Program-made: the position numbers and the translations under genes
Notes under the pieces: generated by a model
Told to the model about the DNA's origin: nothing
Database searches by the model: none
The model's input: only the letters and a program-made list of their open reading frames with translations
Part shown: positions 1 through 4,877 of the stretch, piece by piece
Numbering within the stretch: position 1 is the first letter of the stretch
Layout of the letters: the number at the start of each line of letters is the position of its first letter
NCBI GenBank assembly: GCA_038325105.1
Contig: JBBQIR010000095.1
Location: 1 to 6,836, forward strand
Reading direction: 5' to 3'
DNA: 6,836 bases
DNA from: WSXY01 sp038325105
GTDB lineage: Bacteria > Actinomycetota > Coriobacteriia > Anaerosomatales > Anaerosomataceae

Positions 1-462
1 GTCGGCGATGTCCCCGCGCTAGGCGAAACGCTCCAGCGTCTACTCAATGACCCGGTGCTGGAAGCCAGCCTGCGTGTTGCCGGGCCGCGGCGTATCGCGC
101 AAGCGTATGACTGGGACCGAATCGCCCGCCAGGTCGCCGAAGTCTACACGGGACTGCTCGGACTATCGCACAATAACGCTGATGCGAAGCACACCGGTGT
201 TATCGGAGTACAGTCCGGCCGCGTCGTTGACGACAGCCCGTACGTGTTCGCCGGGAGTGCCGGTCACGGTCCGCATGCCGTTGGTGAGGGTGAGTTGCAC
301 GTACGGCACGTACGGACCGGCGCTGCCCACGCGGAGCATGAGGGCGCCGACGTTCACGTCGGGCCGGATCGGAGTGAACGTATAGTCGTGGGTGGCGTCA
401 CCCTCGGGTCCACACGTTCCGCCTTTCCAGTACCGAATCGTGCCCGAGGCCTTCACAAGTAA
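1..462 (+). CDS. Glycosyltransferase, C-terminal end (5'-partial)
   Basis: The frame is open from base 1. Its first 50 or so residues read like the last helices of a GT-B glycosyltransferase (GT1/GT4 type): GDVPALGETLQRLLNDP, then a VAGPRRIAQAYDWDRIARQ segment, then VYTGLLG. In this family that region follows the nucleotide-sugar-binding domain and packs back on the N-terminal domain, and proteins usually end a few residues after the 'W..ia.q...vY..ll' helix, here near base 160. This frame instead continues to a TGA-less run ending at 460-462, and the extra 100 residues look like the antisense shadow of the minus-strand gene (low complexity, rich in H, G, V and R). A TAA lies at 174-176 in the frame that a one-base shift would reach, so a lost stop or a frameshift is possible. 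Substrate is unknown; the neighbours suggest surface polysaccharide synthesis. The family call for bases 1-160 is fairly sure; the true 3' end is not. Confidence 0.72.
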   Translation, partial: VGDVPALGETLQRLLNDPVLEASLRVAGPRRIAQAYDWDRIARQVAEVYTGLLGLSHNNADAKHTGVIGVQSGRVVDDSPYVFAGSAGHGPHAVGEGELHVRHVRTGAAHAEHEGADVHVGPDRSERIVVGGVTLGSTRSAFPVPNRARGLHK

Positions 463-879
463 GGCGCCCTTGGGTCCGATCACGCCGATGTCGACCCCGG
501 ACTCTGCCGACGCGTTCAGGTCGACGGTGAACTCGTCCGCCGTGCCGTATTCGACGATCTCGGGAGCCGCGGCGACTTCGATCCGCTCGGTAGGCCGATC
601 GCCAGCGGGAACTTCGATCCGCGAAGACACCTTCCCGAGGAACGAGCGCTCTCTGAAGTAGACGTACGTGGTCTTGCGCCCGAGTTTACCGGCCTGCACG
701 ATCACCTCGGTGCCGACGGGCAACTCCGGCGAAGCAACCCGCTGCTTCTCGAAAGCGATCGTCTCGGTCCGCGTCTCGGTCACGACATCCATCCGATACG
801 GTCGAGCGATGAGCCACGTCGTTGCAAGCATGAGGACAAGGAGGATCACCAGCAGGACACTACGACCCCGTGATTCCAT
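163..879 (-). CDS. Membrane-anchored G5 domain protein with LecA (PA-IL)-like lectin domain
   Basis: The product is 238 residues. Residues 8-25 form a hydrophobic segment preceded by Arg residues, an uncleaved signal anchor or signal peptide, so the rest lies outside the membrane. Residues about 32-103 match the G5 pattern: TETIAFEKQRVASPELPVG, then VQAGKLGRKT, then alternating strands to PTERIE. G5 domains occur in wall hydrolases and adhesins and are thought to bind amino-sugar polymers. Residues about 115-238 resemble the galactose-binding lectin LecA of Pseudomonas: GPEGD with a following His164, GALMLRVGSAG, and VNDAAGLYSDNTG near the end. Tyr150, Asp219, Asp226 and Asn227 fall where LecA has its calcium ligands. 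I start at the ATG at 877-879 because GGAGG sits 5 nt upstream; an in-frame ATG at 915 has no such site. The gene diverges from the deacetylase and converges on the glycosyltransferase. The role is probably glycan binding at the surface, inferred from the domains only. Confidence 0.78.
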   Translation of the reverse strand: MESRGRSVLLVILLVLMLATTWLIARPYRMDVVTETRTETIAFEKQRVASPELPVGTEVIVQAGKLGRKTTYVYFRERSFLGKVSSRIEVPAGDRPTERIEVAAAPEIVEYGTADEFTVDLNASAESGVDIGVIGPKGALLVKASGTIRYWKGGTCGPEGDATHDYTFTPIRPDVNVGALMLRVGSAGPYVPYVQLTLTNGMRTVTGTPGEHVRAVVNDAAGLYSDNTGVLRISVIVR

Positions 880-882
880 CGG

Positions 883-893
883 CTCCTCCCCCC
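883..893 (-). promoter_or_regulatory. Strong ribosome binding site for the G5/lectin gene
   Basis: Read on the minus strand this is GGGGGGAGGAG, with the GGAGG core 5 nt before the ATG at 879. It decides the start in favour of the 238-residue form over the longer frame from 915. Confidence 0.75.
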
Positions 894-981
894 AAGTGAG
901 ACCCGCAACGTGCACACATGATACTGTCTACCTGCAAAGAGAGCCAGTCGCGTGCAGCATGCCGCGACCGATTGGGACGGC

Positions 982-989
982 GAGGGGGA
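982..989 (+). promoter_or_regulatory. Ribosome binding site deciding the deacetylase start
   Basis: A GAGGGGGAG tract ends 7 nt before the GTG at 997. It supports that start over the in-frame GTG at 952, which lacks a comparable site and would add 15 residues that look unlike the family. Confidence 0.6.
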
Positions 990-996
990 GTGCCCA

Positions 997-1884
997 GTGA
1001 GTGGGGGAATCCGTCTCGAAGGCCGTCTCCGGGCTCTCGTGTTCTCGTTGCTCCGCGCAACCGGCGCTCCATTCCTGGCACGGCACCTCTTCCAGCGACG
1101 ACGCCTCACCATCCTGCTCATCCATCAGCAAAGCCCCGAGCAGTTCGAGCGGTGCATTCGTGCTCTTGTCCGGCGCTACACCATCATCCCGCTTGGCCCC
1201 GCGCTCGATGCTCTCGAGGCCGGTTCACTCTCCGGGCTTCCCGACAGACCGCTCGTACTCACCATCGACGACGGCAGGGCGTCGAATACCGCGCTCATAC
1301 CCTCCCTCAAAAGCTACGGCGTACGCCCTACGGTTTTCATTGCTACCGGCGTCGTTGGTACGAACCGCCACTTCTGGTGGACGGAGTTGCGGGCGGACGA
1401 GTTGGCGCGGCTCCAGCGGATGTCGGACGACGATCGCATCGCCGAACTGATCGGCATGGGGCTCGACCCGCTCCGCGAGCATGACGAGCCTCACGCGCTG
1501 TCGCTCGACGAGCTTGCGGCGCTCGCCTCGGCGGCCGACATTGCACCGCACACACGGATGCATCCGGTGCTCACGAGCTGTACGCGGGAGCGTATGCGCG
1601 AAGAGATCGCGGGTTCGGTCTCCGATGTAGCCGCGCTCGTCGGCATCCAGCCGCGCGTGTTCGCGTATCCCAACGGCGAGCTCTCCGATGAGGTCGTCGA
1701 GGCCGTCGAGGAGTGCGGGCTGCGCTTCGCCGTGACCACCAAACCGGTCCTTCTGAATACGAATTCCGACCCGCTGCGGCTCGGTAGGATATTCGTCCGA
1801 GACGACGCCGGAACGTCGGAACTCATCGTCTTCGCGAGCGGTCTGCACGGTGCTCTGAAGCGACTTCTTCGGTCGGCCCGGTAG
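997..1884 (+). CDS. Polysaccharide deacetylase family protein (CE4/NodB-like)
   Basis: The 295-residue product carries the CE4 landmarks: LVLTIDDG (residues 87-93, with the paired Asp91/Asp92 for base and metal), PTVFIATG (111-118), a metal-binding HTRMHP (His185 and His189) and FAYPNG (222-227) followed by SDEVVEAVEECGLRFAVTT. The family removes N- or O-acetyl groups from sugar polymers such as chitin-like oligosaccharides, peptidoglycan or exopolysaccharide. The opening LTILLIHQQSPEQFERCIRAL corresponds to the 'iLtYHrV....F..qL..L' lead-in of the exopolysaccharide-linked branch. No clear signal peptide is seen; the N-terminus (about 10-30) is only mildly hydrophobic, so it may act in the cytoplasm or at the inner membrane face. 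Departures from the usual sequence are Ile90 where Phe is common, IHQQ instead of YHRV, and no typical C-terminal 'LLHD' motif. It lies near a glycosyltransferase gene, so a role in tailoring a surface polysaccharide is inferred. Its exact substrate cannot be read from the sequence. Confidence 0.85.
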   Translation: MSGGIRLEGRLRALVFSLLRATGAPFLARHLFQRRRLTILLIHQQSPEQFERCIRALVRRYTIIPLGPALDALEAGSLSGLPDRPLVLTIDDGRASNTALIPSLKSYGVRPTVFIATGVVGTNRHFWWTELRADELARLQRMSDDDRIAELIGMGLDPLREHDEPHALSLDELAALASAADIAPHTRMHPVLTSCTRERMREEIAGSVSDVAALVGIQPRVFAYPNGELSDEVVEAVEECGLRFAVTTKPVLLNTNSDPLRLGRIFVRDDAGTSELIVFASGLHGALKRLLRSAR

Positions 1885-1922
1885 CTCACCTTCGCGGTCC
1901 CGTGCACCGTAGCCTCTGACCT

Positions 1923-1941
1923 GCGCTTTTCGTGCAAGCGC
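1923..1941 (+). terminator. Weak stem-loop after the deacetylase gene
   Basis: GCGCTT (1923-1928) pairs with AAGCGC (1936-1941) around a 7-nt loop, 38 nt after the stop codon. No T-tract follows, so termination is only a guess from position. Confidence 0.25.
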
Positions 1942-1956
1942 CGTTCGTCGGAAGAG

Positions 1957-1986
1957 TGTGTGATTTGACGCATTTCTGCTCACACA
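1957..1986. repeat. Inverted repeat TGTGTGA-N16-TCACACA
   Basis: Two perfect 7-bp arms (1957-1963 and 1980-1986) flank a segment that contains TTGACG at 1965-1970. It lies upstream of the proposed riboswitch transcript start, so it could be an operator for a dimeric regulator. The 16-bp gap does not match the CRP spacing (6 bp). Confidence 0.4.
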
Positions 1987-2000
1987 ACAGGCTCTGCATG

Positions 2001-2030
2001 CCGACAAAGAAACTGTAGGGCAATTGATAA
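2001..2030 (+). promoter_or_regulatory. Candidate promoter of the riboswitch transcript
   Basis: CCGACA (2001-2006, four of six bases of a -35 box) and TGATAA (2025-2030, -10-like) are 18 bp apart. They would start transcription near base 2037, just before the aptamer. The position is good but the boxes are only moderate; the alternative TTGACG at 1965 has no matching -10. Confidence 0.4.
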
Positions 2031-2045
2031 CCGCAGATCGGCACG

Positions 2046-2145
2046 AATCTCCTGAGAAAGGCACAGTTCGCCGAAAGGCGAGCGTCGCAAAGTCACGGGT
2101 CTAAAGGAAGGTCATCCTTCCCACGACAGCCGGACCGCCGGAGCC
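2046..2145 (+). promoter_or_regulatory. Cyclic-di-GMP-I (GEMM) riboswitch aptamer
   Basis: The conserved GEMM-I core is readable in order. CTCC (2049-2052) pairs with GGAG (2140-2143) to close P1. AGAAAGGCACAG follows. TCGCC (2068-2072), a GAAA tetraloop (2073-2076) and GGCGA (2077-2081) form the tetraloop hairpin. Then come GTCGCAAAGTCACGGGTCTAA (highly conserved GCAAAG and CUAA parts), a P3 arm of GGAAGG (2106-2111) and CCTTCC (2116-2121) around TCAT, and the 3' strand GACAGCCGGACCGCC. GGTC (2098-2101) pairs with GACC (2133-2136) at the base of P3. Known members of this class bind c-di-GMP and control motility, adhesion and surface-protein genes. This one lies 77 nt upstream of the beta-helix/CWB2 gene on the same strand. 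The assignment rests on motif recall; a covariance-model score was not computed. Confidence 0.87.
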
Positions 2146-2159
2146 CCAAGGTCACGTAT

Positions 2160-2196
2160 GACCCGAGAGCTTCCTGGCAACAGGGAGCCTCGGGTC
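2160..2196 (+). terminator. GNRA-capped hairpin in the riboswitch expression platform
   Basis: GACCCGAG (2160-2167) pairs fully with CTCGGGTC (2189-2196). After one bulged A (2168), GCTTCCTG (2169-2176) pairs with CAGGGAGC (2181-2188), with one G-U pair, around a GCAA tetraloop. The result is a 16-bp hairpin between the aptamer and the ribosome binding site. Only GGTTTG follows, so the T-tract is poor. It may be an intrinsic terminator of a GC-rich organism, a pausing element or a spacer that presents the translation start. Confidence 0.6.
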
Positions 2197-2206
2197 GGTT
2201 TGCACC

Positions 2207-2216
2207 AAGGGGCAGG
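2207..2216 (+). promoter_or_regulatory. Ribosome binding site of the beta-helix/CWB2 gene
   Basis: AAGGGGCAGG ends 5 nt before the GTG at 2222, with the AGGGG core 9 nt before it. It fixes the GTG as the start. GGGGC (2209-2213) could pair with GCCCC at 2143-2147, just past the aptamer. Confidence 0.6.
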
Positions 2217-2221
2217 TTCAC

Positions 2222-4735
2222 GTGAAGATCACCGCGGTTGAGTTCAAGGATTACACGAAGCAAGCGATCGTTCTCATGACGGCCGTCGCCGTCATGTTCT
2301 CGTTCATCACAGTGCCGGTGGCCGCGTCCGCAGTGAGCACCGCAGTCTCAGTGGCCGACTTCGGCGCCAATGGCACCGACACCGCAGACGACACGGCCGC
2401 CTTCCAGAATGCCATCAACGCGGCCGCCTCCGGCGGAGCCGTCACCATCCCGGTCGGCACCTACATCCTCGGCCAGATCAAAGTCGCCAAGCCGCTTGAG
2501 ATCTCAGGCATGGGCGCCACCTCCATCCTGAAGCTCCGCTCGGGCGCCAATCAGACGCTCCTGGCCATCAACAACACGAACAATGTGACCGTCCGCGACC
2601 TGGCCATCGACGGCAACATCAGCGGCCAGACCTCCGGCTATCCGCACGGCATCCAGTTCTCCGCCACCACCGACTCGATCGTGACCCGCGTCGACATCCG
2701 CAACTGCGAGAAGTCGGCCGTCTCGGTCTACGACGGCTCCGACCGCGTGAGCGTCACGGACAGCCGGTTCGACAACAACGAAAACGACGTCGAGATCCAC
2801 TCGAGCGCTTACAACTACTGCGCCGACAACATCGCCACCAACACCCAGTACGAGTCATGGGTCAGCTACGAGCAGGTCGGTGGCCCAGGCAAGGCCCACC
2901 ACAACACCATCGTCAACAACACCTCAAACGGCGGCTACTGCGGCATCAACATCGAGCGCTCGCACGACGACCTGGTCCAGGGCAACACGGTCCAGAACAC
3001 CCAGTGGGGCATCATGGTCCAGAGCCGCGACTCCGTCTACAGCTACAACGAGACGGTCATTGACAACGTCCTCATCGGTGGCAGCAACTCAACCATGTGG
3101 GGAATCACCGCCGAGAACCCGTCCCACAGCAACGTGATCGCCCGCAACTCCGTGACCAACTGGGGCGGCACCCCGCTCAACATCCAGTCCGCGGATTCGG
3201 TCTTCGAGGGCAACATCATCGACAGCCCGAAAGCCGTCCCGGTCAAGACCGGCAACGTGATCATCCGCAACAACGTCTTCAGGAACTCACACGAGGTCGG
3301 CGTGCTTTTCACTGACGCCGTCAGCGACGTTGTCTTCGAGGGCAACACGGTCACAGGCGCAGCCGAAGAGGGCGTCTTGGTTCTCGAGCCGGTCACCCGC
3401 CTGGCCTTCGTGCGCAACACCATCACGGGCAACGGCTCATCCGCGAGCGGTACGCTCGACGGCCTCTACTCGGTCGCCACGTGGACCGACTCCGCGTTCC
3501 TCGGCAACACGATCACTAACCCGCAAGGCGTGTCCGCTCAGAAGCACCCGGTCACGATTCCCGAGGGCAGCGACGTGGCATTCGCCGCCAACCAGCTTGC
3601 CGGCACGAATGCATCCGTGCTTCCGGCGGCGGTCTCCGGCGCAACGGTCACGGTCTCCAACAGAGTTGCCGAGTCCGGCATCTGGGGATGCACGGCAAGC
3701 GGTCGCCCCGGAACCTGGACCCTGCAGCAGACGATACCGACCGAGCTTCCTGATCCCACTCCCGAGCCCGCGCCGGTACCCGTGCCTGAATCCCGTAAGA
3801 TCACCCAGACCTCCGTCCAGGGCGCCGATCGCTACGCAACGAGCGTTGCAATCTCCCAGGCCGCGTACCCCGACGGTGCCGACGTCGTCATCATCGCAAC
3901 CGGGTCCAACTGGCCCGACGCGCTCGGTGGAGCGACCCTCGCAGACGCCGTGGATGCTCCGATCCTGCTGACCGCTCCGAACAAGCTTCCGGCCACTGTG
4001 ATCGCTGAGATTCGCCGACTGGGTGCCACCAAGGCCATCATCCTGGGTGGAAAGAGCGCCGTGAGCGCCAACGTCGAGACCGCACTTCGCGGCCTGGTCG
4101 CAACTGTCGAGCGTATCGGCGGAACCGACCGCTACGCCACCGCCACCGCGATCGCCAAGGCGAGCGTTGCCGCAATCGGCACCAGCTACGACGGCACCGT
4201 GCTTCTGGCCACCGGCAACACCTTCGCAGACGCGCTGGCTGCCTCTCCGATGGCCGCAGCCAAGGGTTGGCCGCTCCTGCTCGTCGGTCCGAGGGGCCTT
4301 GCAGGCATCCAGTCCACACTCGACTCCCTCGGCGCCACTGACATTGTCATTCTCGGCGGAACCAAAGCCGTCGCGGCCGGCGTGCAAAGCGAACTCGCGG
4401 CACGGTACAGCACCGGTAACGTGACACGGCTCGCAGGCGCGAACCGCTACGCGACCTCCGCAGCCATCGCCACATGGGCCGTCGCCAACGCCGACCTCAA
4501 CTGGAACGACCTGGCCGTAGCCACCGGCGAGAACTTCCCGGATGCACTTTCCGGCGGCGTTTTGCAGGCCCTCGACGGCTCCGTCCTCCTGCTCACCACC
4601 GGCACCCGCCTCAATGCCGACACCAAGTCCTGCCTGACCAAGAACCTGGCCGAGATCGACTCGGTCAAGTACCTCGGTGGCCAGAGTGCACTTGGCGCGG
4701 GCGTCCGCACCGCCGTCGTGAGCGCCCTCCGGTAG
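2222..4735 (+). CDS. Secreted right-handed beta-helix protein with three C-terminal CWB2 repeats
   Basis: The 837-residue product begins with a signal peptide (about 1-37: basic start, hydrophobic 16-33, VPVAASA before the likely cut). Residues about 42-85 match the N-terminal part of Pectate_lyase_3 proteins: VADFGANGTDTADDTAAFQNA, then GGAVTIPVGTYILG. Residues about 110-480 form a parallel beta-helix, shown by repeated 'v..N.i....gI.i....d..v.gNtv' turns with Asn ladders (for example NTIVNNTSNGG, GNTVQNTQWGI, NNVFRNSHEVGV, GNTVTGAAEEGV). A Pro/Glu linker spans 506-524. Three CWB2 domains (526-837) follow; in Clostridioides difficile this domain holds S-layer and adhesin proteins non-covalently on an anionic wall polymer. 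Beta-helices of this kind bind or cleave polysaccharides; I see no motif that fixes an enzymatic activity, and no DPHE epimerase motif. The GTG start is supported by its ribosome binding site. The upstream c-di-GMP riboswitch implies control by that messenger. Confidence 0.9.
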   Translation: MKITAVEFKDYTKQAIVLMTAVAVMFSFITVPVAASAVSTAVSVADFGANGTDTADDTAAFQNAINAAASGGAVTIPVGTYILGQIKVAKPLEISGMGATSILKLRSGANQTLLAINNTNNVTVRDLAIDGNISGQTSGYPHGIQFSATTDSIVTRVDIRNCEKSAVSVYDGSDRVSVTDSRFDNNENDVEIHSSAYNYCADNIATNTQYESWVSYEQVGGPGKAHHNTIVNNTSNGGYCGINIERSHDDLVQGNTVQNTQWGIMVQSRDSVYSYNETVIDNVLIGGSNSTMWGITAENPSHSNVIARNSVTNWGGTPLNIQSADSVFEGNIIDSPKAVPVKTGNVIIRNNVFRNSHEVGVLFTDAVSDVVFEGNTVTGAAEEGVLVLEPVTRLAFVRNTITGNGSSASGTLDGLYSVATWTDSAFLGNTITNPQGVSAQKHPVTIPEGSDVAFAANQLAGTNASVLPAAVSGATVTVSNRVAESGIWGCTASGRPGTWTLQQTIPTELPDPTPEPAPVPVPESRKITQTSVQGADRYATSVAISQAAYPDGADVVIIATGSNWPDALGGATLADAVDAPILLTAPNKLPATVIAEIRRLGATKAIILGGKSAVSANVETALRGLVATVERIGGTDRYATATAIAKASVAAIGTSYDGTVLLATGNTFADALAASPMAAAKGWPLLLVGPRGLAGIQSTLDSLGATDIVILGGTKAVAAGVQSELAARYSTGNVTRLAGANRYATSAAIATWAVANADLNWNDLAVATGENFPDALSGGVLQALDGSVLLLTTGTRLNADTKSCLTKNLAEIDSVKYLGGQSALGAGVRTAVVSALR
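3797..4087 (+). repeat. CWB2 repeat 1 (coding)
   Basis: Residues 526-622 contain ADRYATSVAIS, TGSNWPDALGG and IILGGKSAVS, the three signature blocks of a cell-wall-binding type 2 unit. Confidence 0.88.
4103..4402 (+). repeat. CWB2 repeat 2 (coding)
   Basis: Residues 628-727 contain TDRYATATAIA, TGNTFADALAA and VILGGTKAVA, parallel to repeat 1. Confidence 0.88.
4421..4732 (+). repeat. CWB2 repeat 3 (coding)
   Basis: Residues 734-837 contain ANRYATSAAIA, TGENFPDALSG and KYLGGQSALG. Three such units form the trimeric-like wall-binding module known for this family. Confidence 0.87.
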
Positions 4736-4805
4736 CCCTCCAGAGAGGGACACGGGCTCTTCTCATCACCGGCGCAGCAACGCCATAACCCCGCGTGTCA
4801 CTCTG

Positions 4806-4816
4806 TTGTGGCACAA
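4806..4816. repeat. Palindrome TTGTG-G-CACAA upstream of dapA
   Basis: An 11-bp perfect palindrome around a single G lies 61 nt before the dapA start, in the only intergenic stretch between the CWB2 gene and dapA. A near copy of its core (GTGTCAC, 4795-4801, against GTGGCAC, 4808-4814) precedes it by 13 nt. CAATAT (4814-4819) could be a -10 box, but no -35 is evident. It may be an operator or promoter part; evidence is positional only. Confidence 0.3.
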
Positions 4817-4877
4817 TATCGGAGTAAGAAAACGCATTCACCCGGGACCATGCGTCCCGTCGAACAGGGGAGCCACC

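Larger units (their letters stand above)
880..996. other. Divergent intergenic region between the G5/lectin gene and the deacetylase
   Basis: These 117 bases must hold the promoter for the minus-strand gene and possibly one for the deacetylase. GATACT at 920-925 resembles a -10 box for the plus strand, and TATCAT on the opposite strand (918-923) one for the minus strand. Neither has a good -35 partner at 16-18 bp, so no promoter is called with confidence. No terminator or RNA element was seen. Confidence 0.4.

Noticed and set aside
880..915. Longer start for the G5/lectin gene at 915
   Set aside because: No ribosome binding site precedes it, and the ATG at 879 follows GGAGG by 5 nt and begins a proper signal anchor.
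1957..1986. CRP-type binding site
   Set aside because: TGTGA and TCACA arms are present but 16 bp apart instead of 6.
1225..2064. A 279-codon open frame antisense to the deacetylase gene
   Set aside because: The product is Arg/Glu-rich shadow sequence with no domain, and its start would lie inside the riboswitch leader.
4736..4749. Terminator after the CWB2 gene (CCCTC/GAGGG hairpin)
   Set aside because: The stem is only five bp and no T-tract follows.
3437..4753. A 438-codon open frame antisense to the CWB2 region
   Set aside because: It mirrors the codon bias of the plus-strand gene, has low-complexity Gly/Asp/Val-rich content and no family likeness. The plus-strand protein has clear domains across the same bases.
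4809..4824. Sigma-54 promoter suggested by TGGCAC
   Set aside because: The required TTGC-type -12 element is not found at the right distance.
4806..4877. Longer dapA start (TTG at 4806)
   Set aside because: The extra 24 residues do not resemble DapA and the ATG at 4878 has a good ribosome binding site and the usual family N-terminus.
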